Source: JAAYVZ01 sp035384965
Lineage (GTDB): Bacteria > Acidobacteriota > Thermoanaerobaculia > Thermoanaerobaculales > Thermoanaerobaculaceae
Direction: 5' to 3'
Length of the DNA stretch: 64,000 bases
NCBI GenBank assembly: GCA_035384965.1
Contig: DAOOJE010000018.1
Location: 1 to 64,000, forward strand
The position numbers and the translations under genes were made by a program. Shown here piece by piece: positions 51,792 to 60,360 of the stretch. Position 1 is the first letter of the stretch. Each line of letters begins with the position of its first letter. The notes below the pieces were generated by a model. The model worked only from the letters and a program-made list of their open reading frames with translations, made no database searches and had not been told where the DNA came from.

Positions 51792-52495
51792 TGCAGGAGC
51801 TGCTGCAGTCGCTCGCCGACCAGGCGGCCGCGGCGTCTCCCCTCCTCACGCTGCTCCTGGTGTTCCTGGGCGGGGTGGTGTCCTCGGCAAGCCCATGCGT
51901 GCTGGCGGCGGTGCCCCTGGTCGTGGCCACGGTGGGCGGCACCAGTACCAACCGCTCCCGGGCGGTTGCGCTTTCGACAGCGTTCGTGCTCGGCCTCGCA
52001 CTCTGCTTCACCGCTCTGGGTGCGATCGCTGCCCTCACGGGTCGGCTCATCGGCGACGTGGGCGAGATCTGGACGGTGCTTTTGGGCGTCATCCTCGTCG
52101 CCATGGGGTTGCACCTCTCCGGCTTCGTGCACCTGCCACTGCCACAAATCAGCGGTGCCCGCTTCCGTGGTGCCGGCCTCGCCGGCGCGTTCGCGCTCGG
52201 GGCGCTCACCGGCACGCTGTCATCGCCGTGCGCCACGCCGATCCTCGTGGTCGTGCTGTCGCTCGTCGCGTTCGAGCAGAAGGTGGCCTGGGGCACGGCC
52301 TTGTTGGCGGTCTACTCGCTCGGACACGTGGTGCTGCTGTTTGTGGCCGGAGCGGTGAGCGGCTTCGCGGGGGCGTGGCTCGGCGGACGATGGACACGCG
52401 TGGCGCAGCGGGTGCACCAGGTGTTTGGCATCATCTTGCTCGGCGTTGGCGGCTACCTGCTGGCAAGGCTGGCGTGGAGCGCGGTTTGGTCGTGA
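51791..52495 (+). CDS. ccdA: CcdA/DsbD-type transmembrane thiol transporter
   Basis: A 234-residue membrane protein with six helices. The two redox cysteines are in SSASPCVLAAVPLVVATV (first helix) and GTLSSPCATPILVVVLSL (fourth helix), each in the conserved S/P-C context. It carries reducing equivalents across the membrane to exported thioredoxin-like proteins such as the gene just before it. Position in an ars operon suggests a role in keeping arsenic-exposed thiols reduced. Confidence 0.9.
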   Translation: MQELLQSLADQAAAASPLLTLLLVFLGGVVSSASPCVLAAVPLVVATVGGTSTNRSRAVALSTAFVLGLALCFTALGAIAALTGRLIGDVGEIWTVLLGVILVAMGLHLSGFVHLPLPQISGARFRGAGLAGAFALGALTGTLSSPCATPILVVVLSLVAFEQKVAWGTALLAVYSLGHVVLLFVAGAVSGFAGAWLGGRWTRVAQRVHQVFGIILLGVGGYLLARLAWSAVWS

Positions 52496-52526
52496 GCGCC
52501 GCCACGCGCTCGGAAAGGAGTCACAC

Positions 52527-52775
52527 GTGAACAACGCACCGAAGACGATCGAAGTATTGGGGCCGGGGTGCCCACGCTGCAAGGAGACGTACCGCGTGGT
52601 TCGGCACGTCGTGGAGAGTGCAGGGCTCGCCTGTGAAGTCATCAAGAACGAATCGATCGACCGCATGGTCGAGCTCGGAGTGATGGCCACACCGGTGGTG
52701 GTCGTGGACGGCAAGGTCGTGCTTCTCGGTCGCATCCCCAAGGCCCACGAGGTCGAGAAGCTGCTTGGGATCTAG
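52527..52775 (+). CDS. Small thioredoxin-fold protein (redox-active disulfide type)
   Basis: An 82-residue cytoplasmic protein, a paralogue of the one at 50814. LGPGCPRCKETYRVV has CxxC at residues 15-18 and MATPVVVVDGKVVLLGR is the cis-Pro segment. GTG start with GGAAAGGAG nearby. It precedes the ArsP-like permease by 12 bp, an arrangement common for this permease family. Confidence 0.88.
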   Translation: MNNAPKTIEVLGPGCPRCKETYRVVRHVVESAGLACEVIKNESIDRMVELGVMATPVVVVDGKVVLLGRIPKAHEVEKLLGI

Positions 52776-52787
52776 GGCAAGGACACC

Positions 52788-53984
52788 ATGAAGGAACGAA
52801 CCAAGCTGCTGCTTATCGTCGGCGCCTTTCTTGCCGCTTACTTCCTGCCCATCGAGCAGGCGCGGGTGCAGGGGGCGTTCCTGGAAGGGCTGTACCTGCT
52901 CAAGGACTACGCGCGCCAACACGTCCTGCTCTGTCTCGTGCCAGCGTTCTTCATCGCCGGGGCGATCAGCCACTTCGTGCGCCAGGGAGCGGTGATGCGC
53001 TACCTCGGCGCCAGCGCGCCCCGACCGGTGGCCTACGGTGTCTCCTCGGTGTCCGGCGCCATCCTCGCGGTCTGCTCGTGCACCGTGCTTCCCCTGTTCG
53101 CCGGCATCTACAAGCGGGGCGCCGGACTCGGGCCCGCCATCGCGTTCCTCTACTCGGGACCGGCGATCAACGTGCTCGCCATCATCCTGACGGCGCGAGT
53201 GCTCGGTATCCGGATCGGAGTCGCTCGCGCGGTCGGTGCCGTGGCTTTTGCCGCCGTGATCGGGGTGATCATGGCGGCACTGTTCCGCAAGGAGGACGCC
53301 GCGAGGCTGAGCGACGGGCCCGATCCCTTCGCCCTCGCGTCCGAAGGCGAGGCGCCCAGGCGCCGGGGATGGCAGGACGCCGCATTCCTGGGCGTGATGG
53401 TGGCGGCGCTGGTGCTTGCCAACTGGGGCGCGCCCAACCAGGCCGTCGGGGTGTTTGCGGCGATCCACTCGGTACACTGGCACCTCACCGGGGCGCTCCT
53501 GGTCGCGCTCGGATGGATGATCCTGCGCTGGTTCGACCGCGAGGAACTGGCCGGTTGGATGGAGGCCACGTGGGCGTTCGCCAAGCAAATCACACCGCTG
53601 CTGCTGGGCGGCATCCTGGTCTCCGGTTGGCTCATGGGACGACCCGGAATGGACAACGGGCTGATCCCGTCCGCGTGGGTGGCGTCGTCGGTCGGCGGCA
53701 ACTCTCTGCTCGCCAACCTCGCGTCAAGCGTGGTCGGCGCCTTCATGTACTTCGCGACCCTCACCGAGGTGCCAATCCTGCAGGCCCTGCTGGGCTCGGG
53801 GATGGGGCAGGGACCGGCGCTGGCGCTGCTGCTCGCCGGCCCCGCGCTGTCGCTGCCCAACATGCTGGTGATCAACTCGTACCTCGGGCCGAGGAAGACG
53901 TCCACCTACGTGGCGCTGGTGATCGCGATGGCCACCGCCACGGGGCTCATGTTCGGAGCCATGACGCCTGGCGGTGCGCCGTGA
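52788..53984 (+). CDS. arsP: ArsP/UPF0718-type permease
   Basis: A 398-residue membrane protein with about ten helices. It has the family block AILAVCSCTVLPLFAGIYKR, whose Cys pair is needed for organoarsenical export in characterised ArsP, plus GPAIAFLYSGPAINVLAII and the second-half repeat GGNSLLANLASSVVGAFMYF. ArsP exports trivalent methylated arsenicals, which ArsM in the same operon would make. Other UPF0718 members have unknown substrates, so the substrate is inferred from context. Confidence 0.83.
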   Translation: MKERTKLLLIVGAFLAAYFLPIEQARVQGAFLEGLYLLKDYARQHVLLCLVPAFFIAGAISHFVRQGAVMRYLGASAPRPVAYGVSSVSGAILAVCSCTVLPLFAGIYKRGAGLGPAIAFLYSGPAINVLAIILTARVLGIRIGVARAVGAVAFAAVIGVIMAALFRKEDAARLSDGPDPFALASEGEAPRRRGWQDAAFLGVMVAALVLANWGAPNQAVGVFAAIHSVHWHLTGALLVALGWMILRWFDREELAGWMEATWAFAKQITPLLLGGILVSGWLMGRPGMDNGLIPSAWVASSVGGNSLLANLASSVVGAFMYFATLTEVPILQALLGSGMGQGPALALLLAGPALSLPNMLVINSYLGPRKTSTYVALVIAMATATGLMFGAMTPGGAP

Positions 53985-54072
53985 GCGCCACGGCCACGAC
54001 GAACGCCGATCGCGAGATTTCGGGCCTTCCTGCCGATTCTGCCAGCAGGTCGGGACCCGGCTGGAGGACACC

Positions 54073-55311
54073 GTGACGCGTGCCGTTCCCCCTCGAACCT
54101 GGCGCTGGCTGGCGGGCGGAGCCTTTCTGCTCCTCGCCGCGGTCACGGCGGTAGCCTGGCGCTGGCAGCTCTGGGCGCTCAGCGCACTGCCGGTGGGGTT
54201 CCTGTTCGGCTTCTTCGTCCACAAAGGTGGCGTGTGCGGCGCCGCGGCAGCGAGCGAGGTGCTGGTGCTGCGCGAAGGCGCCAGACTCTGGGCGATCTGG
54301 GTAGCGATCGTGACCGCCATGGTCGCGTTTGCGGCGCTGGATCTGCTGCAGCTCGTGAAGCTCTCGCCGAAACCCATGATCTGGGCCAGCTACCTGGTGG
54401 GCGGCCTGGTCTTCGGCGTTGGCATGGTCCTCGCGGGAGGGTGCGTTTCGGGCTGCCTCTTCAAGACCGGGGCCGGCAACCTCAACTCGATGGCGGGGTT
54501 GATCGGCATCCCGCTCGGCGTCGCCATGGTCGAGTCGGGCCCGCTCAAGCGCGCCGCAGGCTGGCTGGGAGCCCACGTGCTGCGCACCCCCGACGGTGGT
54601 CCGGTCACGCTCGGCGCACTCAGCGGCTTGCCGTTCTGGGCCATCACGGCTGTTCTCGTCACCTGTACCGCGGCTGCCGCAGCGGTGTGGCGCCGGCGCC
54701 ACCCCCCTCGTCGGGATGGCCCGGCACCCCGGACCGGATGGCTCGAGCGCGCCCTTACCGCGTCCTGGCGCCCGTGGGCAGCCGGGCTCGCCATCGGTCT
54801 GCTGGCTGGACCGGCTTACCTCTCCGCGGCGGCGAGCGGCCGCAACTACCCGATCGGTGTGACACACGGCGTCTATCACTGGCTCGTCGTCCTCACCGCC
54901 AACCCGGTGCAGGGCGAATGGCGCGCCGTGCCCGCCCCACGGGTGGCCTCCTCGGCCGCTGCGCCTGCAGACCCGGCTCCCACCACCGCCCCCGCACCCC
55001 CGGCGCGCAAGGTCTCCTGGTGGCTCGTCCTCGTGGCCGCGGGCCTGGTGGCCGGCAGCCACGTCTCGGCGCGGCTGGAAGGCAGCTTCAAGCTGCTCCC
55101 GAAACCCCCGGAGCAGGTCATCACGGCGTTCGGCGGGGGCATGCTGGTGGGCATCGGCGCCGGCCTCGCCAGTGGTTGCGTGGTCGGCAACGTTCTCTCG
55201 GGCTGGGCGCTGCAGAGCGTCGGGGTCATGCTGTTCGGCGTCGTGACCCTGCTTTCCGCCTGGGTCACGACGTGGGTGTATCTGATGGGTGGCCTGGTGC
55301 GCGGCCGGTAG
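54073..55311 (+). CDS. YeeE/YedE-family sulfur-compound transporter
   Basis: A 412-residue membrane protein with two YeeE/YedE repeats. The first has FFVHKGGVCGAAAASEV and LAGGCVSGCLFKTGAGNLNS; the second has GGGMLVGIGAGLASGCVVGN. The conserved Cys residues line the path for thiosulfate in characterised TsuA. The GTG at 54073 follows GGAGG at five bases. The frame upstream is open (with a CRFC motif) but lacks a start signal. It may supply sulfur for thiol chemistry or take up thiosulfate/thioarsenical ligands; no TusA-like gene is adjacent. Confidence 0.85.
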   Translation: MTRAVPPRTWRWLAGGAFLLLAAVTAVAWRWQLWALSALPVGFLFGFFVHKGGVCGAAAASEVLVLREGARLWAIWVAIVTAMVAFAALDLLQLVKLSPKPMIWASYLVGGLVFGVGMVLAGGCVSGCLFKTGAGNLNSMAGLIGIPLGVAMVESGPLKRAAGWLGAHVLRTPDGGPVTLGALSGLPFWAITAVLVTCTAAAAAVWRRRHPPRRDGPAPRTGWLERALTASWRPWAAGLAIGLLAGPAYLSAAASGRNYPIGVTHGVYHWLVVLTANPVQGEWRAVPAPRVASSAAAPADPAPTTAPAPPARKVSWWLVLVAAGLVAGSHVSARLEGSFKLLPKPPEQVITAFGGGMLVGIGAGLASGCVVGNVLSGWALQSVGVMLFGVVTLLSAWVTTWVYLMGGLVRGR

Positions 55312-55330
55312 CGCACCGCCGGAGGCTCAC

Positions 55331-55432
55331 ATGGCGTCACCGCTCACGATCCGCTCCGGGTGGCTGCGCTCGTACGTGCGCGAGCGCGGCGGGCAGCTCT
55401 GGGTCGTCAAGGGCCTGTTCGTGGTCGGGTGA
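55331..55432 (+). CDS. Short ORF with a strong ribosome site
   Basis: A 33-residue basic peptide (PLTIRSGWLRSYVRERGG, then QLWVVKGLFVVG) starting seven bases after GGAGG. It ends at two consecutive TGA codons, and another short open frame continues in the same phase after them. It could be a real small protein of the operon or the start of a disrupted gene. Confidence 0.4.
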   Translation: MASPLTIRSGWLRSYVRERGGQLWVVKGLFVVG

Positions 55433-55441
55433 TGAAACGCG

Positions 55442-55633
55442 ATGCGGGGCCCGGTGGGCCTCTTCGCGCCACCAGATGAAACGAAGGAATGGGAACGGTT
55501 CGAGCATGCCGACGAGCACGGCAGGATCGAGGTCCAGATCGAGCGCTCGCTGCTAGGGCCGCCGTACCTCAAGGGAAACGAGCTGCTCGTCAGTGTCGAG
55601 GGCCACGGCCGCTTCCGGCTGCAGTTCGCCTGA
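55442..55633 (+). CDS. Short ORF, possibly the rest of a disrupted gene
   Basis: A 63-residue frame (VGLFAPPDETKEWERFEHAD, then VEGHGRFRLQFA) in phase with the previous 33-residue ORF and separated from it by TGATGA. No ribosome site is visible. The sequence is protein-like, ending four bases before the convergent epimerase stop. I do not recognise it. Confidence 0.35.
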   Translation: MRGPVGLFAPPDETKEWERFEHADEHGRIEVQIERSLLGPPYLKGNELLVSVEGHGRFRLQFA

Positions 55634-55636
55634 GGG

Positions 55637-56737
55637 TCAGAGCCGGTCCACCAGCGCCTGGGCGATGCGGGCGGCCGTGCGGCCGTCGCCGAACGGGTTG
55701 GGGCCCCGCTTCATGGCGGCGAGCGCCGCGTCGTCGTGGAGCAGGCGGGTCGCCTCGGCCAGGATGAGATCCGGGTCGGTGCCGACGAGCCTCCCCCACC
55801 CCACCTCGAGGACCTCGGGCCGCTCCGTGGTGTCGCGCAGCACGAGCACCGGCACGCCGAGCGTCGGGCCCTCCTCCTGAACACCCCCGGAGTCGGAGAG
55901 CACGAAGCGCGCCCGGGCGAACAGGTCCAGGAACTCGGGGTAGTCGAGTGGGGCGTGCAGCTCGATGCCGGGCACGCCGCCAAGCGCCTCGCGCGCCGGC
56001 CGGTCGACGTTCGGGTTGGGGTGCACGGGATAGACAAGCCTGATTCGCCCTACGTTCTGCTCGGCGAGGGCGCGGAGCGCGCCGAGCACCCGGGCGATCG
56101 GCTCGCCGAAGCTCTCGCGGCGGTGCAGGGTCACGAGCACCAGCGGCGGGTGGGCGGGGGCCGGGCACGGACGGCCCCGCCTGATGCGCTGCACCGCGTC
56201 CACGACCGTGTTGCCGACGACCAGGATGCGCTCTTCCCCGATCCCCTCGGCCCGGAGGTTGGCCGCAGCGCGGGGGGTGGGAGCCAGGTGCAGGGTGGCC
56301 GCCACGGCGGCGGCACGCCGGTTGAACTCCTCAGGGAACGGGGCGTCGAGCCGGCCGGTGCGCAACCCGGCCTCGACGTGCGCGACCTTGACGCCACCGT
56401 AGAACGCGGCCACGGCGGCCGCGAACGCGGTGGTCGTGTCGCCCTGGACGACGACCCAGGCCGGTCGGTGCTCGGCGAGCAACGGCTCGAACCGCCGCAG
56501 GACCTCCGCCGCGACGCGCGTCGGTGTCTGGCCAGCGGTCATGATATCGAGGTCCACGTCGGGCACGAGCCCGAACGGCCGCAGTGCCTGCCGCAGCATC
56601 TCACGGTGCTGCGAGGTGGCCACGAGCACGGGCCGCAGTCGCCCGCCGGCGCGCAGCGCCTCGACCACCGGCGCGAGCTTGATCGTCTCCGGGCGCGTGC
56701 CTACGACCACGAGAACTTTCGGCTCGTCGACGCCCAC
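55637..56737 (-). CDS. wecB: UDP-N-acetylglucosamine 2-epimerase (non-hydrolysing)
   Basis: A 366-residue GT-B-fold epimerase converting UDP-GlcNAc to UDP-ManNAc for surface polysaccharide or enterobacterial-common-antigen-like glycans. Diagnostic blocks: VVVGTRPETIKLAPVVEAL, VQGDTTTAFAAA with the catalytic Asp, VAHVEAGLRTG with the Glu, FPEEFNRR, TLHRRESFGEP with the His, and the nucleotide site SDSGGVQEEGPTLGVP. It closes the minus-strand glycan operon, about 10 bp after the glycosyltransferase stop. Confidence 0.95.
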   Translation of the reverse strand: MGVDEPKVLVVVGTRPETIKLAPVVEALRAGGRLRPVLVATSQHREMLRQALRPFGLVPDVDLDIMTAGQTPTRVAAEVLRRFEPLLAEHRPAWVVVQGDTTTAFAAAVAAFYGGVKVAHVEAGLRTGRLDAPFPEEFNRRAAAVAATLHLAPTPRAAANLRAEGIGEERILVVGNTVVDAVQRIRRGRPCPAPAHPPLVLVTLHRRESFGEPIARVLGALRALAEQNVGRIRLVYPVHPNPNVDRPAREALGGVPGIELHAPLDYPEFLDLFARARFVLSDSGGVQEEGPTLGVPVLVLRDTTERPEVLEVGWGRLVGTDPDLILAEATRLLHDDAALAAMKRGPNPFGDGRTAARIAQALVDRL

Positions 56738-56746
56738 CAGAACCCC

Positions 56747-57895
56747 CTACCGCCCCGCCATCGCCACGTCCTGCGCGAGCGCCAGCAGGCGCTGGCGGGC
56801 GGTTGCGCGGGAGTAGCACGACTCCACCACCTCGCGCAAGCGGCGGCCCTGCGCCTCGGCCATGGCCGGGCACTCGCACAGCCCCACCAGGCGGGCCGCC
56901 AGCTCGTCCGCGGTGCGCCCCAGCTCGACCTCCGCAGCCAGCTCCGGCAGCCCGCGCACGCCTTCCGGCGTCGAGACGACGGCACACGAGGCCTCGGCGG
57001 CTTCCAGGACCTTGTTGGAGGCGCCGGTCCCGAAGCGCAGCGGCACGAGCGCCACGCGCACGCGCCTGAGAGTGGCCGGGCGGTCGTGCAGGGGGGACTC
57101 CACCGTGACCCCGTCGCGGCCGTGGCGCCGGCGCACCCAGCCAGGGGCATCGGCGCCGGCCACCAGCAGGGTGGCGCCTGGCCTGCGCCGGCGCACGGCC
57201 GGCCAGATCTCGTCGAGCAGAAAGCGCACCGCGTCCTCGTTCGCGAAATAGGCCAGGCGCCCCCAGAACGCCGCGTCGATGTCGCGCCGCCCGCTCGCCG
57301 GCGGACCGAGCGCGGTGCCGTGCGAGATCGCCACGGCGCGCTCGCCGAACGCGGCGCACTCGGTGGCGGCGACCACCGACACGACGTCGTAGCGCCGGCC
57401 GCACTCCGCCTCGAGTCTGGCGGTGCGGACGGCTTCGTACCGCCAGAACGCCGCGGCGAGCCCCAGCGAGGCGGCTGCCCGCTCGCCGAGGTTGGCGCCG
57501 AGGGCGTCGATGGCGTCGAGGATCCTTCGCCCGGGCGGCAGATGGCGGTACACCCACGGGTCGAGGCGGGCCAGCTGCACGATCGCGACATCGAACGGCC
57601 CGCCGGCAGCTCCGGCCGCCCGCAGCGCCTGCCGCCACGCGAAGCCAGCCGCAAGCAGCGAAGTCACCGGCAGGCCGCGCGCGAGGGCGCGGACGGCGCA
57701 GACGCCCAGGCGGTGCGGAGCCCGCGGCGCCATCACGACCCTGCACCCACGCGGGACCAGCTCGAGCTTCCCGCGCGGCGCCACGAGCGTCAGGTCCAGG
57801 CTGCTCGCGAGCGCCTCGATCCAGGCGGCGGCGCGGATGCGGTCGCCGGTGTAGGGGGGGTATGGAAACCGGGAGGTGACGAGCAGCGCCCTCAT
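56747..57895 (-). CDS. Glycosyltransferase (GT-B, group 1-like)
   Basis: A 382-residue cytosolic glycosyltransferase. The N-terminal domain starts ALLVTSRFPYPPYTGDRIRA, a typical GDR-containing acceptor motif of exopolysaccharide GT4-like enzymes. The C-terminal nucleotide-sugar domain has LLVAGADAPGWV, VALVPLRFGTGASNKVLEA and AVVSTPEGVRGLPEL with the conserved Glu of the E-x7-E region (KVLEAAEAS). ATG 57895 overlaps the stop of the previous glycosyltransferase (ATGA); the frame is open upstream but that part overlaps the neighbour. Sugar specificity is unknown. Confidence 0.85.
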   Translation of the reverse strand: MRALLVTSRFPYPPYTGDRIRAAAWIEALASSLDLTLVAPRGKLELVPRGCRVVMAPRAPHRLGVCAVRALARGLPVTSLLAAGFAWRQALRAAGAAGGPFDVAIVQLARLDPWVYRHLPPGRRILDAIDALGANLGERAAASLGLAAAFWRYEAVRTARLEAECGRRYDVVSVVAATECAAFGERAVAISHGTALGPPASGRRDIDAAFWGRLAYFANEDAVRFLLDEIWPAVRRRRPGATLLVAGADAPGWVRRRHGRDGVTVESPLHDRPATLRRVRVALVPLRFGTGASNKVLEAAEASCAVVSTPEGVRGLPELAAEVELGRTADELAARLVGLCECPAMAEAQGRRLREVVESCYSRATARQRLLALAQDVAMAGR

Positions 57896-59013
57896 CGCCT
57901 GACCCGCGTCCAGCGCCACAGCGCTCGCGGGGCCAGCAACACCGCACCGACCCAGGCCGACGCCAGCTTGGCCGCACTGCGCCAGTCGATGCTGCCGGCC
58001 AGCTGAACGATCGCCAGGTCGCCCATCACCGACGCCACAAGGAGGGCCGCCACGGCGGCCTCGAGCCACGGTTGCCCGGCCCCCGCCGCAGCGGAAACTG
58101 CCAGGGCCGCCGCGACCAACAGCCGGAGCAGCGCCGTGAGCGAGAGCGGCCGGCTCGCCAGCTCGATCGCGAACGCAATCGCCTCGCCCGGCCTGCGCAG
58201 GAACAGCCTGCCGAGCGCCAGGGGGTGGCGCAGCGCCAGGTGCACCCGGCCGGTCAGCCAGCGTGCCCGCTGCCGGGCGGCGTCGGATATCAGGGAGGGC
58301 TTGAGGTCCACGACTTCAGCATCCGCCAGCTCGAGCCGGTACCCGGCGGAAGCGAGCAACAGCGTCGCCTCGAGATCCTCGATGCGGGTGCGGAGGCGCA
58401 GCGCCACCCAGGCCAGGGCACGCGTGGTGAGGGCGGTGCCAGTGCCGCGCAGGCGCACGGCCCAGCCGAGCGTCTGGCGCCCGCGGTCCTCCCATTCCTG
58501 CCCGACCCGCTCGGAGTGGGCCGCGGCGAGCCCCGTGCCACTCCCGGTGCCCCTCAGTCGGGTCTGCAACCCGTCCACGCCCTCGTCCATGACCAGGGCG
58601 TCGAACAGACCGGGCGAGGCCTGGGACCCGACGTCCATGAGCAGCACGGCGTCCGCATCCGCCATCAGCCTTCCGGCCTCGCGGACGAGCCACGCCAGCG
58701 CAGCTCCCTTGCTCGGGCCGGCGGGGGTCTTGAGCACGGTCTCGACGCCCAGCTCCCGGCAGCACGCTGCGGTTGCCTCGTCCGGACCGTCCATGAGGAC
58801 CACGATTCTGACCGTGTGCCCCCGCGCCGCCTCCTGGAGCGACCGGAGCGTCGGCTCGACCGCCCTCCCCTCCCCTCGCGCCGGTACCACGGCCAGCCAG
58901 CGCAAGGGGGGGACGGTGCCGGCCGTTGCCCTCGATCGACACTTCCGGCTCGCCTTCGCCAGGCGGAACCTCATGAGCGTGTCGAGCACCGCCGGAACAA
59001 CTGGCAGAGCCAA
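57892..59013 (-). CDS. Membrane-anchored family 2 glycosyltransferase
   Basis: A protein of about 373 residues. An N-terminal hydrophobic segment precedes a GT-A domain: LAVVPARGEGRAVEPTLRSL, IVVLMDGPDEATAA, the DxD-type LLMDVGSQASP and the acceptor motif DAARQRARWLTG (QxxRW-like). Three to four C-terminal helices follow (LRLLVAAALAVSAAAG onward). It probably builds a glycan at the inner membrane. The annotated TTG start at 59013 lacks a ribosome site. A CTG at 59028 has GGAGG six bases before it and would add MNPLW to complete the first helix, so it is a serious alternative. Confidence 0.82.
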   Translation of the reverse strand: MALPVVPAVLDTLMRFRLAKASRKCRSRATAGTVPPLRWLAVVPARGEGRAVEPTLRSLQEAARGHTVRIVVLMDGPDEATAACCRELGVETVLKTPAGPSKGAALAWLVREAGRLMADADAVLLMDVGSQASPGLFDALVMDEGVDGLQTRLRGTGSGTGLAAAHSERVGQEWEDRGRQTLGWAVRLRGTGTALTTRALAWVALRLRTRIEDLEATLLLASAGYRLELADAEVVDLKPSLISDAARQRARWLTGRVHLALRHPLALGRLFLRRPGEAIAFAIELASRPLSLTALLRLLVAAALAVSAAAGAGQPWLEAAVAALLVASVMGDLAIVQLAGSIDWRSAAKLASAWVGAVLLAPRALWRWTRVRR

Positions 59014-59053
59014 CCAGAGAGGGTTCAGTCCAAACCTCCAGAGCTAGCTGCGA

Positions 59054-60241
59054 TCACGTCGAGTCTCCAGCCGCCGCGTCAGTATAGCCCGCCCGTCCGC
59101 CGTGGTGGCCCGGCGTAGTGTGACCCACGGCACCGACCAGCTCCAGCAGGGTTGTTGCGTAGGAGCGCCAGCTCCAGCGTCCCGCCGCCGCCGCCGCGCC
59201 TGCCGCCAGATGCGCGAGAACGCCGGGCGCCGCCAGCTGGCGCAGTGCGCCGGCCAGCGCCGAGGCGTCGCCGGGGGGCACGAGCAGCCCGCTGTCCTCG
59301 TCGGTGACGACCTCGGCAATGCCTCCCACGCGAGTGCCGATCACCGGCAGGCCCGCCCCCAGCGCCTGCGCCGCCACGGCCGAGCCGGTGGCCGCCAGGT
59401 ACGGCAGCACCGCTGCGTCTGCCGCCGCGAACCACTCCCCCACCTCGCGCTCCGGCACCCACTCGAGCCTGGCCCGTACCCGACCCGCAAGGTCAGACCT
59501 GGCCAGCCGCTCGGCCAGGGATGCCTTTCTGTCCCCCCATGGCTCGCCGGCCAGCAGCAGCGTCACGGGCACCTCCCGGGGCAAGCTCGAGACCGCTTCG
59601 AGCAGCACTTCCACCCCCTTGTAGGGACGGATGAGACCGAGGCACAGCACGGCGACGTCGTTCGCCTTCAGCCCGAGCCTGGCCCTGGCCGCTGCCCGGT
59701 CGGCGCGGGGTGGGGGGTCGGCGGGGAGCGGATGGACGGCGGTCGGCCGGCCCGGAAAGCGGGCCAGAACTTGCAGCTCCACGGAGCGGGCGTGGCAGAG
59801 GTACGCCGCGGCACGGCCCAGCACCCGGCCGGCCATCAGGCGGGCCAGGCGTGAGGCGTCATGGTCTGCCGGGTTGTGCACGATCGCCACGACCGGCAGG
59901 GCGAGGCGCCGCGCCAGACCGAGCTCGAGCGGCGCCCACGCCATGGTCCAGTAAGGCAGCACGAGAGCGTCGGCTGCCGCCGCTCGTCCGACCCTCGCTG
60001 CCTCCTTCCAAGTCCACGGCTCGAACACCCCGTAGCACCGGTGCGCTTCCGGAAGGCGCGGGCACGCATCCGGGTCGATGTCGGAGGCGCCAGGGTACAG
60101 CCAACTCGGGTACTGCCTCGACGGTACCAGGAAAGCGGCCAGCGAGCCGGCCTCGGCCAGCGCCCGCGCCAGCAGAGTGGTCGTCCGGGCAACGCCGCCG
60201 CGCAACGGCCAGGAAGGTCCCACGAGGAGCAGGCGCGGCAC
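59054..60241 (-). CDS. Glycosyltransferase family 4
   Basis: A 395-residue GT-B enzyme. N-terminal LLLVGPSWPLRGGVARTT is the glycine-rich acceptor-side loop. The C-terminal domain has VAVLCLGLIRPYKGVEVLLEA, VTLLLAGEPWGD, LEWVPEREVGEWFAAADAA and the donor-site block GAGLPVIGTRVGGIAEVV with DEDSGLLVPPGD. First or second gene of the glycan operon on the minus strand, divergent from the YbjN-domain gene. Donor sugar unknown. Confidence 0.9.
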   Translation of the reverse strand: MPRLLLVGPSWPLRGGVARTTTLLARALAEAGSLAAFLVPSRQYPSWLYPGASDIDPDACPRLPEAHRCYGVFEPWTWKEAARVGRAAAADALVLPYWTMAWAPLELGLARRLALPVVAIVHNPADHDASRLARLMAGRVLGRAAAYLCHARSVELQVLARFPGRPTAVHPLPADPPPRADRAAARARLGLKANDVAVLCLGLIRPYKGVEVLLEAVSSLPREVPVTLLLAGEPWGDRKASLAERLARSDLAGRVRARLEWVPEREVGEWFAAADAAVLPYLAATGSAVAAQALGAGLPVIGTRVGGIAEVVTDEDSGLLVPPGDASALAGALRQLAAPGVLAHLAAGAAAAAGRWSWRSYATTLLELVGAVGHTTPGHHGGRAGYTDAAAGDST

Positions 60242-60338
60242 GCCGAGAGAGTAGCATCCCGGGGCGGGCGGGGCTCGCCACCCGGACCCGCCGAACCCGA
60301 GCCTCCGCCTTGGAAAGCCGGCCGCCGGTGTGCGTCTA

Positions 60339-60344
60339 CAATGG
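60339..60344 (+). promoter_or_regulatory. -10 element of the YbjN-domain gene
   Basis: TACAAT lies 16 bases before GTG 60361, with GGAGG between them. The -35 region is not clear. It faces away from the glycosyltransferase start at 60241. Confidence 0.4.
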
Positions 60345-60360
60345 CACCCGGAGGACGCAC

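Noticed and set aside
53974..54072. An upstream extension of the YeeE/YedE protein with a CRFC motif, or a separate 30-residue peptide between it and the ArsP-like permease.
   Set aside because: No start with a ribosome site serves either reading, while GTG 54073 has GGAGG at ideal spacing and fits the family N-terminus.
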